DNA of 64,000 nucleotides from NCBI RefSeq assembly GCF_000010725.1, contig NC_013855.1, positions 1,039,501 through 1,103,500 of the forward strand, in the 5' to 3' direction. The translations under genes and the position numbers were made by a program. Of the stretch, positions 53,795 to 62,910 are shown piece after piece. This DNA is from Azospirillum sp. B510. GTDB taxonomy: Bacteria > Pseudomonadota > Alphaproteobacteria > Azospirillales > Azospirillaceae. The notes under the pieces were generated by a model. The model ran no database searches and was not told where the DNA came from. It saw only the letters and a program-made list of their open reading frames with translations. How positions within the stretch are numbered: position 1 is the stretch's first letter; the number at the start of each line of letters is the position of its first letter.

Positions 53795-54688
53795 TCACTC
53801 GGCTTGCCGGTTCGACTTCGGCACGACATGCAGGTAAGGCAGGATGCGCTCGGCGACGTCGGCGGCCTGGCCGACGCTGTCGGGACCGGACCGGGACAGC
53901 GCCGTGCCCAGGGCGACGATCAGCGCCATCAGCCCGGTGGGCGAGCTGTGGCGGACGCCATGGTCGCAGCCGGCCAGCAGCGTGACGTCGGCGAGCGGCA
54001 CGATGGGGCTGTCCGGCGCGTCGGTCAGCGCGATGGCCTTCGCCCCGCGCTCCCGGCAAAGTTGCAGATGCTCGATGGTCCGGCGCGAATAGCGCGGCGA
54101 GGTGATGGCGATCACCAGATCGCCCGGCCTCATCGTCATCAGCCGGCGGATGTTGCGCTCGGTCCCGGCGAACTCGATGGCTTCGCGGACATTCTCGACA
54201 TAGGGTTCCAGCACGTCGGCCAGGAACAGGGCGAGATAGGCGCTGTCACCCAGCCCGAGCGCCACGACGCGCCCCGCCTCGCGGATCAGGCGGATCGCCG
54301 CCTCGCACTGCTCCGGCTGCAACAGCTCCATGGTGCGGGTGATGTTGCCGGCGTCGCTCGCCAGCGATTCCCGCATGATCTCGGCATTCGAGCTGTCGCG
54401 CTGGACGGCGACGCGCAGCTTCTCCACCGGCGCGAAGGTAGATTCGAAGGCGCGCAGCAGATCGTCGCGGAATTCCGGATAGCCGTCATAACCAAGGAAG
54501 CGGGCATAGCGGTTGACCGACGCCACCGACACCTCGGCCGCCGCCGCCAGCTCGCCGATCTTCAGCGTCGCGGTGCGGAACGGATAGGCCAGCGCCCAGG
54601 CCCCGACCTTGGCGAGCGCCCCCGGAAGCTGCTGCTGGCAGTTCCGCATGCGGATCAGCAGCGATCCCGTCTGAATGGGCGGCTCCAT
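53795..54688 (-). CDS. RpiR/MurR-family transcriptional regulator
   Basis: A 297-residue regulator. Residues about 20-90 form the HTH_6 domain, with KIGELAAAAEVSVASVNRYA as the helix-turn-helix. Residues about 130-270 form a SIS sugar-phosphate-type domain with VVALGLGDSAYLALFLADVL and GDLVIAITSPRYSRRTIEHL. It starts at ATG 54688 behind AGGAGGA. It heads the gsi-type operon, 55 bases before the aminotransferase gene, and a large palindrome lies 44 bases upstream. RpiR relatives such as MurR sense cell-wall sugar derivatives, which would suit an operon for peptidoglycan-like peptides. Confidence 0.87.
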   Translation of the reverse strand: MEPPIQTGSLLIRMRNCQQQLPGALAKVGAWALAYPFRTATLKIGELAAAAEVSVASVNRYARFLGYDGYPEFRDDLLRAFESTFAPVEKLRVAVQRDSSNAEIMRESLASDAGNITRTMELLQPEQCEAAIRLIREAGRVVALGLGDSAYLALFLADVLEPYVENVREAIEFAGTERNIRRLMTMRPGDLVIAITSPRYSRRTIEHLQLCRERGAKAIALTDAPDSPIVPLADVTLLAGCDHGVRHSSPTGLMALIVALGTALSRSGPDSVGQAADVAERILPYLHVVPKSNRQAE

Positions 54689-54731
54689 CCCCCCGTTCCT
54701 CCTGGCAAGCTCGGTACGGCGATTATGCGTC

Positions 54732-54766
54732 TAGATTTACAGGAAAGGCATATTTCTGTAAATCTA
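54732..54766. promoter_or_regulatory. Palindromic operator of the RpiR-controlled operon
   Basis: TAGATTTACAG (54732-54742) and CTGTAAATCTA (54756-54766) are perfect 11-base inverted arms, with partial symmetry continuing inward. The site is AT-rich in a GC-rich setting and lies 44 bases before the rpiR ATG, so autoregulation of the operon is likely. Confidence 0.75.
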
Positions 54767-54932
54767 TTTTCATATGAAGTGGTATGACGACAACCCGCCG
54801 AAGCCGGCGGGCTTTGCATGGCGGCGGTTCCGTCTCGCGGCGAAACTCCCTAAGGCTTCCGTTATCGTTTGTTAACGATGTTTGCCGCAATCATCGGGGC
54901 TTCATCGGACACGCGCATCATGAAGGGTAGCA

Positions 54933-55955
54933 ATGGCTCAAAAGGTTCGTGAGGACTACCGGACCCTCACCGGCCCGGAAAAGGCCGCCATCATGATGCT
55001 TGCGCTCGGCGAGGAGCATTCGTCCAAGCTGTTCTCGCTGATGGACGATGAGGAGATCAAGGAGCTGTCCCAGGTGATGGCCAACCTGGGCACCGTGTCG
55101 GCGAACCTGATCGAACGGCTGTTCGTCGAGTTCGCCGAACAGATGTCGTCGAGCGGAACGGTGGTCGGCTCCTTCGATTCGACCGAACGCCTGCTGCTGA
55201 AGACCCTGCCCAAGGACAAGGTCGACCAGATCATGGAGGATATCCGTGGTCCGGCCGGTCGAACCATGTGGGACAAGCTGACCAACGTGAACGAGTCGGT
55301 GCTGTCCAACTATCTGAAGAACGAATATCCCCAGACCGTCGCCGTCGTCCTGTCGAAGATCCGCTCCGACCATGCCGGCCGCGTGCTGGCCCAGTTGCCG
55401 GAAAGCTTCGCGATGGAGGTCATCATGCGCATGCTGCGCATGGAGGCGGTGCAGAAGGAGGTTCTGGACGACGTCGAGCGCACGCTGCGCACCGAGTTCA
55501 TGACCAACCTCGCCCGCACCAGCCGGCGCGACAGCCACGAGATGCTGGCGGAGATCTTCAACGGCCTGGACCGCACCACCGAGCACCGCTTCATGGCGGC
55601 GCTGGAGGAGCGCAACCGCGACAGCGCCGAGCGCATCAAGTCGCTGATGTTCACCTTCGAGGATCTGTCCAAGCTCGACCCCAGCGGCGTCCAGACCATG
55701 CTGCGCACGGTGGACAAGCAGAAGCTGGGCACCGCGCTGAAGGGGGCGTCGGAGTCGCTGAAGGACCTGTTCTTCTCCAACATGTCGGAACGCGCCGCCA
55801 AGATCCTGCGCGAGGACATGGCCGCCATGGGTCCGGTCCGCGTCCGCGACGTCGACGAGGCGCAGATGTACATGGTGCAGCTGGCCAAGGATCTGGCCGC
55901 CCGCGGCGAGTTGGTCCTGTCCGAAGGCAGCGGCGAGAACGAACTGATCTACTGA
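54933..55955 (+). CDS. fliG: Flagellar motor switch protein FliG
   Basis: A 340-residue cytosolic protein of the flagellar C-ring. All three domains are visible: N-terminal [20 protein letters not shown], the middle [20 protein letters not shown] with its EHPQT-like motif as EYPQT, and the C-terminal part with [20 protein letters not shown] that carries the torque-generating charged helix. The length is normal. GAAGGGTAG precedes the ATG at 54933. No other flagellar gene is nearby, which is unusual since fliG normally lies between fliF and fliH. Confidence 0.93.
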   Translation: MAQKVREDYRTLTGPEKAAIMMLALGEEHSSKLFSLMDDEEIKELSQVMANLGTVSANLIERLFVEFAEQMSSSGTVVGSFDSTERLLLKTLPKDKVDQIMEDIRGPAGRTMWDKLTNVNESVLSNYLKNEYPQTVAVVLSKIRSDHAGRVLAQLPESFAMEVIMRMLRMEAVQKEVLDDVERTLRTEFMTNLARTSRRDSHEMLAEIFNGLDRTTEHRFMAALEERNRDSAERIKSLMFTFEDLSKLDPSGVQTMLRTVDKQKLGTALKGASESLKDLFFSNMSERAAKILREDMAAMGPVRVRDVDEAQMYMVQLAKDLAARGELVLSEGSGENELIY

Positions 55956-55989
55956 CCCGGCGGGCCGACCATGTCCGGTCTCCAGCCTT

Positions 55990-57129
55990 TCAGGACACCG
56001 GAACCGGCTCCATCGGGCTGATGTTTGCCCGGTGGCGACAGACCCGGTCCCGGCCGCCTTGCTTGGCGCGGTAGAGCGCCATGTCCGCCGTCTTGATCAA
56101 CAGGTCGGCGCGGCAGAGGTCGGGGCCCAGGCTCGACAAGCCGATGCTGACGGTGACCCCCAGGATCGCGCCATCCGCATGAATGGAAAGGTCGCGCACG
56201 GCACCGCGCAGACGCTCGGCAAGGATGAAGGCGCCGTCGGCCGGCGCACCGGGCAGCAGGATGGCGAATTCCTCCCCGCCGAAGCGGGCGACGAGGTCGC
56301 TCTGCCGCACACCGCCCTGGAGAAGACGGCCGAGCGCCACCAGCACCGCATCGCCGGCATCATGCCCATGGCTGTCGTTGATGTCCTTGAAATGGTCGAT
56401 GTCCAGCATCAGGAGCGACACCGGCATGTCATGGCGCAGCCCGCCGGCGACCGCCCGGTCGATGGCGGCGAAGAAGGCCCGGCGGTTCGCCAGCCCGGTC
56501 AGCGGGTCGCTCAACGCCGCGTCGCGCAGCATCCGTTCGGTGTCGACCCGCCGGCGTTCGCGCGCCAGCATCGTGCCCAGCATCAGGATCCCCCCCGCCG
56601 TGAACAGGGCGACGGGCAGCCCGCCATTGAGGAAGGTCGGCAGCGCGACCTCCCATGGCAGGACGAAGATGCTGAGGGAATGGAGCGCCGCGACCGGGCC
56701 AAGAAAGAACAGCGGCCTCGCATTCTTCCATTCGGCGGCGGGAACGAGACGGCGGAACAACAGACCGACCGCACCGGCCAACAGGATCCCGCCCACCCCC
56801 GGCAGCAAGCCGGCACCCCCCACCGCGGTCCGGGCGACCGATGCGATCCCGGCGGCCAGGACGGCGGCCAGCGGCCCGCCGAACGGCCCCGCCAGGGCAA
56901 CCGGCACCGTTTTGACATCGAGATTGATACCAGGAAGGATCGGCACCGCCTGCGCCATCGCCACCACGCCGCCGGCGCCGAACAGCAGCCCCAGGCAAAG
57001 CTGGCGCAACATCGGCCGATCCCCCAGCCGATACAGCACGGTTCCATAGAGAAGGGTCATCAGCGCCAGCAGACCGACGCCGCCCGCCAGTGCCGTCATG
57101 ATCGCCGCCGTGGCGTTCGGTGCCTCCAC
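55990..57129 (-). CDS. Membrane diguanylate cyclase (5TMR-LYT-like sensor plus GGDEF)
   Basis: A 379-residue protein. The first 190 residues hold about six membrane helices of the 5TMR-LYT type, with GLLFGAGGVVAMAQAVPILP and AGPFGGPLAAVLAAGIASVA. A GGDEF domain follows from SDPLTGLANRRAFFAAIDRA, with ARFGGEEFAILLPG as the active site, so it should make c-di-GMP. RQSD sits before it at the position of the RxxD product-inhibition site. It starts with GTG 57129. It converges on fliG with 34 bases between, a suggestive but unproven link between c-di-GMP and motility. Confidence 0.88.
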   Translation of the reverse strand: MEAPNATAAIMTALAGGVGLLALMTLLYGTVLYRLGDRPMLRQLCLGLLFGAGGVVAMAQAVPILPGINLDVKTVPVALAGPFGGPLAAVLAAGIASVARTAVGGAGLLPGVGGILLAGAVGLLFRRLVPAAEWKNARPLFFLGPVAALHSLSIFVLPWEVALPTFLNGGLPVALFTAGGILMLGTMLARERRRVDTERMLRDAALSDPLTGLANRRAFFAAIDRAVAGGLRHDMPVSLLMLDIDHFKDINDSHGHDAGDAVLVALGRLLQGGVRQSDLVARFGGEEFAILLPGAPADGAFILAERLRGAVRDLSIHADGAILGVTVSIGLSSLGPDLCRADLLIKTADMALYRAKQGGRDRVCRHRANISPMEPVPVS

Positions 57130-57326
57130 CCTGCCGCCCTCCGTTGAGTGTGCGGTTGCCGGACCTTCCGAACGCCATCCTCAAGCGGATATCCCGCCAT
57201 TGTACATTGGGTTTGTCCCGAATACCCGATTTCGGACCGGGAACAAGGCGGCGCGACCGGCCCACGGAGGACGGGCGGCTGACGATATGCCGCAGGCGCC
57301 GCGGTTGACCGGCGATGAGGCGCGCA

Positions 57327-57355
57327 ACTACCATACCAGCAACTGGAATGGTAGT
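57327..57355. promoter_or_regulatory. Palindromic operator upstream of the hexuronate operon
   Basis: ACTACCATACCAG (57327-57339) and CTGGAATGGTAGT (57343-57355) are inverted arms with one mismatch and a 3-base spacer. TTGACC at 57305 followed 18 bases later by TACCAT could be the promoter, so the site would overlap the -10 box and act as a repressor target. The rest of this 378-base gap shows no gene. Confidence 0.65.
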
Positions 57356-57507
57356 ATGCGACGCCACGAACGGTCCCCAGCGGCACCGCTTCCGACGATG
57401 GCCGACCGCTCCGGGAAACAGTGCTGAAACGTGCGGCACCGCCGAACCGCGGCCCGGACCCCCCGGCCCGCCGCCGGTGACGTGCGTCCTGGCTGGAGAC
57501 GCCAATC

Positions 57508-58893
57508 ATGAGCGAACAGATCATCGCCGACGCCGCCCCCGGACAGTCGGCGGAACCGGCCCGCCGGGCCGGCGGTATCGGCACCACCATGGGCAAGGCG
57601 GCGGGCAGCGCCGCGGTCACGGTGAGCAAGGCCATCGGCCGCTACCGCTGGACCATCTGCGGCCTGCTCTTCTTCTCGACCACCATCAACTACATGGACC
57701 GGCAGGTTCTGGGCCTGCTGAAATCCACGCTGATGGGCGACATGGGCTGGACCGAGTCGGATTTCGGCGACATCGTCGCCGCCTTCTCGCTGGCCTACGC
57801 CTTCGGCTACATCGGCTGCGGCCGGCTGATGGACAAGATCGGCATCCGCATCGGCCTGCCCGCCGCCGTCGCCGGCTGGAGTTTCTTCGCCTGCGTCCAC
57901 GCCTTCATGGGCAGCGTCTTCGGCTTCAAGATCGCCCGCGCCGGGCTCGGCCTGACCGAGGGCGGCAACTTCCCGGCCTCGATCAAGGCGGTGTCGGAGT
58001 GGTTCCCGGCCAAGGAACGCGCGCTCGCCACCGGCATCTTCAACGCCGGTTCCAACGTCGGCGCAGTGGTGGCGCCGATCCTGGTGCCGATCCTGCTGGT
58101 CGCCTATGGCTGGCAGGCCGCCTTCCTGGTCACCGGCGGCATCGGCTTCTTCTGGGTCATCGCCTGGCTGCTGATCTATCGCAAGCCGGAAGACCATCCG
58201 AAGCTGACGGCGGAGGAGCTTGCCTATATCCGCAGCGACCCGGTGCTGCCGCAGGAGAATATTCCCTGGATCAAGCTGCTGAGCTATCGCGGCACCTGGG
58301 CGAACATCGTCGGCACCTGCTTCTCGGCCCCGGTGTGGTGGTTCTACCTGAACTGGGTTCCCGGCTTCCTCAGCAAACAGTATGGCGTCAACCTGTTCGG
58401 GGCGATGCTGCCGCTGATCATCATCTACACCATGGCCGATTTCGGCAGCGTCGGCGGCGGCTGGTTCTCCTCCCACCTGATCAAGCGCGGCGTGAAACCG
58501 CTGCGCGCCCGCAAGCTGACCTTCCTGGTCTGCGGCCTGTGCGTGCTGCCGGTGTTCTTCGCCTCCACCGTCTCCAACATGTGGGTCGCCGTGCTGCTGA
58601 TCGGCATCGCCGCCTCCGCCCACCAGGGCTATTCGGCCAACGTCTACACCATCGTCTCCGACACCATGCCGCGCAACGCGGTGGGCTCGGTGGTCGGCAT
58701 CGGCGGCTTCTGCGCCTATTTCGTCGGCATGTTCGTGTCGATGGGCGTCGGCCGCCTGCTGGATGCGACCAACGGCAATTATCAGGTGCTGTTCGGCATC
58801 GCCTCGGTCCTCTACCTCGTCGGTCTGGCGATCATGCATCTGATCCTGCCGAAGACCGGGTCGGGCAAGACCCCGGCCGGCATCGAGGTCTGA
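57508..58893 (+). CDS. MFS hexuronate/aldarate transporter (ExuT/GudP type)
   Basis: A 461-residue anion:cation symporter family protein with twelve membrane helices. After a 45-residue cytosolic N-terminus comes TINYMDRQVLGLLK, a hallmark of the ExuT/GudP group, then GCGRLMDKIGIRIGLPAAVA and GLTEGGNFPASIKAVSEWFP. These proteins import galacturonate, glucuronate or related acids with protons. The gene starts the operon with uxuB and uxuA, so glucuronate or fructuronate is the likely substrate. GGAGA lies before ATG 57508. Confidence 0.9.
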   Translation: MSEQIIADAAPGQSAEPARRAGGIGTTMGKAAGSAAVTVSKAIGRYRWTICGLLFFSTTINYMDRQVLGLLKSTLMGDMGWTESDFGDIVAAFSLAYAFGYIGCGRLMDKIGIRIGLPAAVAGWSFFACVHAFMGSVFGFKIARAGLGLTEGGNFPASIKAVSEWFPAKERALATGIFNAGSNVGAVVAPILVPILLVAYGWQAAFLVTGGIGFFWVIAWLLIYRKPEDHPKLTAEELAYIRSDPVLPQENIPWIKLLSYRGTWANIVGTCFSAPVWWFYLNWVPGFLSKQYGVNLFGAMLPLIIIYTMADFGSVGGGWFSSHLIKRGVKPLRARKLTFLVCGLCVLPVFFASTVSNMWVAVLLIGIAASAHQGYSANVYTIVSDTMPRNAVGSVVGIGGFCAYFVGMFVSMGVGRLLDATNGNYQVLFGIASVLYLVGLAIMHLILPKTGSGKTPAGIEV

Positions 58894-59047
58894 CCTCGCG
58901 CCCATCGCGTCCCCATGCTCCGGGGCACCCCGCCCCGGAGCCCGTCCCGACAAACGACATCTCCACCGAATGACGGTGCACCGGCCCCACCCCGCCCCCG
59001 GCGGCGGACGGGGGGACCGCAGCGACCGCCGCGACCCGGAGCCCATC

Positions 59048-60580
59048 ATGCCCGACGCGAACACCGCCCTGCCGGCGGCCCGCCCTTCCCGAACCCGCCT
59101 GTCGACCGCATCCCTCGACGGTCTGCCGCCCGCCGTCGAGCGGCCCGCCTATGACCGCGCCGCGGTGACGCCGGGCATCGTCCATATCGGCCTCGGCGCC
59201 TTCTGCCGCGCCCATCTCGCCACCTACACCGACGACGTGCTGGCCTCCGGCGACAAGAGCTGGGGCATCGTCGGCGTCGATCCGCTGTCCCCCGCCATCC
59301 GCGACGCGCTGAAGCCGCAGGACGGCCTCTACACCCTGCTGGTGCGCGGGGAGGATCGCGACCGGCTGCGCGTCGTCGGTTCCTTCCTCGACGCCATGGC
59401 GACCGCCGACCAGCTGGACGAGGTGCTGGCGCTGATGGCGAGGCCGGAGATCCGCATCGTTACCCTGACGGTGACCGAGAAGGGCTATTGCCAGGACGCC
59501 GCCACCGGCGCGCTGGACGAGGCCCACCCGCTGATCCGCGCCGACCTCGCCGATCCCGCCCGGCCACGCAGCGTGCCCGGCCTGCTCTGCGAGGCGATCC
59601 GCCGCCGCCGCGCCGCCGGGGTGGCCCCCTTCACCGTGCTGGTCTGCGACAATCTCGCCCAGAACGGCATCAAGGTGCGGGGCATCACCGTGCGCTACGC
59701 CGAGCTGTGCGATCCGAATCTGGCCGCCTACATCGCCGGGCAGGTCGGCTTTCCCTGCACCATGGTCGACCGCATCACCCCCGCCACCCAGGAGGCCGAC
59801 CGCGCCACGGTGGAGGAGGCCACCGGCTGCCGGGACGCCTGGCCGGTGGTGTGCGAACCCTTCAAGCAATGGGTGATCGAGGACCGCTTCCCGCTCGGCC
59901 GTCCGGCCTGGGAAAGGGCCGGCGCCATCCTGGTCGAGGATGTCCACCCGTTCGAGCTGATGAAGCTGCGCTGCCTGAACGGCGCCCATTCGCTGCTGGC
60001 CTATTTGTCGGTGATCGCCGGGATCGAGACCATCGCCGACGCCATGGCCGACCCGCTTCTGCCCGCCGTCATGCGGCGCCTGTGGGCGGAGGACCTGATC
60101 CCCACCCTGCCGCCGGTGCCGGGAACCGACATCCCCGCCTACACCGCGGCGCTGGAGGCGCGCTTCCGCAACCCCGGCATCCGCCACCGCACCCTCCAGA
60201 TCTCGTCGGACGGCTCGCAGAAGCTGCCGCCGCGCCTGCTGGAACCGGCGCGCGAGCTGCTCGCGGCCGGCAAGGCCCCGAGGGTGGTCCCGCTGGCCGT
60301 CGCCGCCTGGATGCGCTTCCTGATGGAGAGGGACGAGGCCGGCGGCGCCTATGCGGTCGCCGATCCGATGGCGGCGACGCTGACCCGCATCGCCCGCATC
60401 GCCCGCGTCCATGGCGACGATGCCGGCGCGCTGGCGGCGGCGCTGTTCGCCGTCGAGGACATCTTCGCCCCTGAACTGGTCGCCGAGGACGCCTTCCGCG
60501 GCGCCGTCGTCCACCATCTCGACAGCCTGATGCGCGGCGGTGTCCGTGAGACCCTGACCGGCTTCCTCGCCACTCCGTGA
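59048..60580 (+). CDS. uxuB: Mannitol dehydrogenase family protein, probably fructuronate reductase
   Basis: A 510-residue NAD-dependent long-chain polyol dehydrogenase. IVHIGLGAFCRAHLATYTDD is the nucleotide-binding start, VTEKGYC and LVCDNLAQNGIKVRGITVRY are conserved, and CEPFKQWVIEDRFPLGRPAW with LRCLNGAHSLLAYLSVIAG contains the catalytic lysine region (MKLRCLNGAHS). The neighbouring transporter and mannonate dehydratase make reduction of D-fructuronate to D-mannonate the likely reaction, rather than mannitol oxidation. ATG 59048 follows GGAG; a longer in-frame start at 58970 has no family similarity. Confidence 0.87.
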   Translation: MPDANTALPAARPSRTRLSTASLDGLPPAVERPAYDRAAVTPGIVHIGLGAFCRAHLATYTDDVLASGDKSWGIVGVDPLSPAIRDALKPQDGLYTLLVRGEDRDRLRVVGSFLDAMATADQLDEVLALMARPEIRIVTLTVTEKGYCQDAATGALDEAHPLIRADLADPARPRSVPGLLCEAIRRRRAAGVAPFTVLVCDNLAQNGIKVRGITVRYAELCDPNLAAYIAGQVGFPCTMVDRITPATQEADRATVEEATGCRDAWPVVCEPFKQWVIEDRFPLGRPAWERAGAILVEDVHPFELMKLRCLNGAHSLLAYLSVIAGIETIADAMADPLLPAVMRRLWAEDLIPTLPPVPGTDIPAYTAALEARFRNPGIRHRTLQISSDGSQKLPPRLLEPARELLAAGKAPRVVPLAVAAWMRFLMERDEAGGAYAVADPMAATLTRIARIARVHGDDAGALAAALFAVEDIFAPELVAEDAFRGAVVHHLDSLMRGGVRETLTGFLATP

Positions 60581-60628
60581 GACCCGGCCGCCTCGGCCCG
60601 CGCACCCGATTTTGAAAGGACCCCCATC

Positions 60629-61819
60629 ATGCAGGAAACCTGGCGCTGGTTCGGCCCGGACGATCCCGTCACCCTGGAAAAGGCGCGTCAGGCCGGTGCC
60701 ACCGGCATCGTCACGGCGCTGCACCACATGAACCAGGGCAGCGTCTGGACGCCCGAGGAAATCCAGAAGCGCCGCGCCATGATCGAGGCCGCCGGCCTGA
60801 CTTGGGCGGTGGTGGAGAGCATCGGCGTCGGCGAGGAGATCAAGACCCGCACCGGCGACTATCGCGCCAAGATCGACAATTACAAGCAGTCGATCCGCAA
60901 CGTCGCCCGCGCCGGCATCCCGGTGATCTGCTACAATTTCATGGTCATCACCGATTGGAGCCGCACCAATCTGATGCACCGGCTGCCGAACGGCGGCTAC
61001 GCCCTGCGCTATGACAGCGTCGATTTCGCCGCCTATGATCTGTTCGTGCTGAAGCGCCGCAACGCCGAGGCCAGCTATGACCCCGCCCACATCGCCGCCG
61101 CCAAGGCGCGCTTCGAGGCGATGACGGTGGAGCGGGTGGCGGAGCTGGAGCGCAACCTGATCGACTGGCTGCCGGCCCGCGACTTCGCCTATGACCGTGG
61201 CAGCTTCCGCGGCATGCTGGAGCTGTACCAGGAGATCGGCGTCGAGGATCTGCGCGCCAACCTGATCGAGTTCCTGCGCGAGATCACGCCGGTGGCGGAG
61301 GAGGAGGGGGTGCGGCTGTGCATCCACCCCGACGATCCCTCATTCCCCATCTTCGGCCTGCCGCGGGTGATGTCCACCGCCGAGGATGTGCGGGCGCTGT
61401 TCGGCGCGGTGCCGCAGGAGGCCTGCGGGCTGACGTTGTGCACCGGCTCCTTCGGCTCCAACCCGAAGAATGATCTGGTGGCGATGGCGAAGGAGTTCGC
61501 CCCGCGCATCCATTTCGTCCATCTGCGCAACACCACCCACGAGCCGGACGGCTCCTTCTACGAGGCCGACCATCTCGGCGGCGACACCGACCTGATCGGC
61601 GTGGCGGCGGTGATGATCGACGAGGAGGCCCGCCGCCGGCGGGCCGGACGCGCCGACGCGCGGATTCCGATGCGTCCCGACCATGGCCATCTGCTGGGCG
61701 ACGACATCGGCCAGACGATGAATCCCGGCTATTCCTTCGTCGGGCGCCTGAAGGGGCTGGCCGAACTGCGCGGCGTGATGCGCACCATCGAAGCCTTCCG
61801 CGGGAAGCGGGTGGCCTGA
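60629..61819 (+). CDS. uxuA: Mannonate dehydratase
   Basis: A 396-residue TIM-barrel enzyme that dehydrates D-mannonate to 2-keto-3-deoxygluconate. [20 protein letters not shown] and [20 protein letters not shown] are the standard opening. [51 protein letters not shown] and [20 protein letters not shown] supply the metal-binding histidines and cysteines. [14 protein letters not shown] closes the site. AAAGGA precedes ATG 60629. It is the last gene of the operon; the next enzymes (KDG kinase, aldolase) are not in the window. Confidence 0.95.
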   Translation: MQETWRWFGPDDPVTLEKARQAGATGIVTALHHMNQGSVWTPEEIQKRRAMIEAAGLTWAVVESIGVGEEIKTRTGDYRAKIDNYKQSIRNVARAGIPVICYNFMVITDWSRTNLMHRLPNGGYALRYDSVDFAAYDLFVLKRRNAEASYDPAHIAAAKARFEAMTVERVAELERNLIDWLPARDFAYDRGSFRGMLELYQEIGVEDLRANLIEFLREITPVAEEEGVRLCIHPDDPSFPIFGLPRVMSTAEDVRALFGAVPQEACGLTLCTGSFGSNPKNDLVAMAKEFAPRIHFVHLRNTTHEPDGSFYEADHLGGDTDLIGVAAVMIDEEARRRRAGRADARIPMRPDHGHLLGDDIGQTMNPGYSFVGRLKGLAELRGVMRTIEAFRGKRVA

Positions 61820-61824
61820 CGGAC

Positions 61825-61865
61825 GGCGGGCGCCGTCTCCCGTGCGGGGGAAGACGGCACCCGCC
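61825..61865. terminator. Possible bidirectional terminator hairpin between uxuA and the isomerase gene
   Basis: GGCGGGCGCCGTCT (61825-61838) pairs with AGACGGCACCCGCC (61852-61865), one mismatch. It lies between convergent genes. No T-run follows on either side, so the function is likely but not certain. Confidence 0.5.
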
Positions 61866-61906
61866 TCCGAGCCGCAGTTCATCGGCCAGGGTTCACCGGC
61901 CTGAAT

Positions 61907-62674
61907 TCACCGGCCGGTAAGCCACCCCAGCCCGTCCAGCGTGGCGCCGCGCGGCCGGTATTCGCAGCCGACGAAGCCGCCATAGCCCAGCCGGTCCAGC
62001 TCGGCGAACAGGATGGGACAGTTCAGCTCCTCACCGTCGGGCTCGTTGCGCGACGGGACCGAGGCGATCTGGACATGGGCGATCAGCGGCAGCAGCCGAC
62101 GCAGCGCCATCGTCACGTCGCCATGCAGGATCTGGCGGTGGTAGATGTCGAACTGGAGCCGCACCGTCGGCAGGCCGCTCTCCGCGATGATCCGTTCGGC
62201 CAGCGCGAAATCGGTCAGGAAATAGCCCGGCATGTCGCGGCCTTTGATCGGCTCCAGCAGCAGCTCGATCCCCCGTTCGGCCAGGCGTTCGCCGGCATGG
62301 CGCACCGCCCGGCGGTAGGAGGCCAGCGCCGCCGGGTCGGCGGCGGAGCCCAGCCCGGCCATCAGATGCAGCCGGCGGCAGCCGGTCGCCCCGGCATAGT
62401 CCAGCGCCCGCTCCACCCCCGAACACAGCTCGTCGAAGCGTTCGGCCAGAACGGCCAGCCCGCGCTCGCCCGCCGCCCAGTCGCCCGGCGGCAGGTTGAA
62501 CAGCGCCTGGGTGAGGCCGTTGCGCTCCAGCCGCGCGGCGATGGCGTCCGGCGCATGGTCGTAGGGGAACAGATACTCCACCGCGCGGAAGCCGGCATCG
62601 GCGGCGGCATCGAAGCGGTCGAGGAACGGCCATTCCGTGAACATCATCGTCAGGTTGGCGGCGAAGGCGGGCAT
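61907..62674 (-). CDS. Hydroxypyruvate isomerase/2-oxotetronate isomerase family
   Basis: A 255-residue TIM-barrel isomerase. PAFAANLTMMFTEWPFLDRF is the typical start of Hyi/OtnI proteins, followed by FRAVEYLFPYD with the glutamate-tyrosine pair, LLLEPIKGRDMPGYFL with the metal-binding Glu, VRLQFDIYHRQILHGD with Asp and His, and FVGCEYRP with the last Glu. These enzymes interconvert hydroxypyruvate and tartronate semialdehyde or related oxo-tetronates. A glycerate kinase gene diverges from it, so the pair may funnel three-carbon acids into 2-phosphoglycerate. It faces uxuA at its 3' end. Confidence 0.88.
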   Translation of the reverse strand: MPAFAANLTMMFTEWPFLDRFDAAADAGFRAVEYLFPYDHAPDAIAARLERNGLTQALFNLPPGDWAAGERGLAVLAERFDELCSGVERALDYAGATGCRRLHLMAGLGSAADPAALASYRRAVRHAGERLAERGIELLLEPIKGRDMPGYFLTDFALAERIIAESGLPTVRLQFDIYHRQILHGDVTMALRRLLPLIAHVQIASVPSRNEPDGEELNCPILFAELDRLGYGGFVGCEYRPRGATLDGLGWLTGR

Positions 62675-62910
62675 GGCGACAAGGCTCCGTCAGGCGGTCT
62701 TCAAGGGGCGCCGGCCGCGCCGGGATGGGATCGGGCCGGACACGGGAGAGGGCGGAAGGAAAACACGCCGCCTCCTTTTTGGAGATTTGCACAAAGTCGC
62801 CATTGCGGGCAGGCTGATTTTTGTCGGATCGGCACGAGGCGTTCGGCCCTCCGCCCAGTCTATACTGGCACCGTTCCGTTTGACGGACAGCGTCACGAGA
62901 GAAGGCAGCC

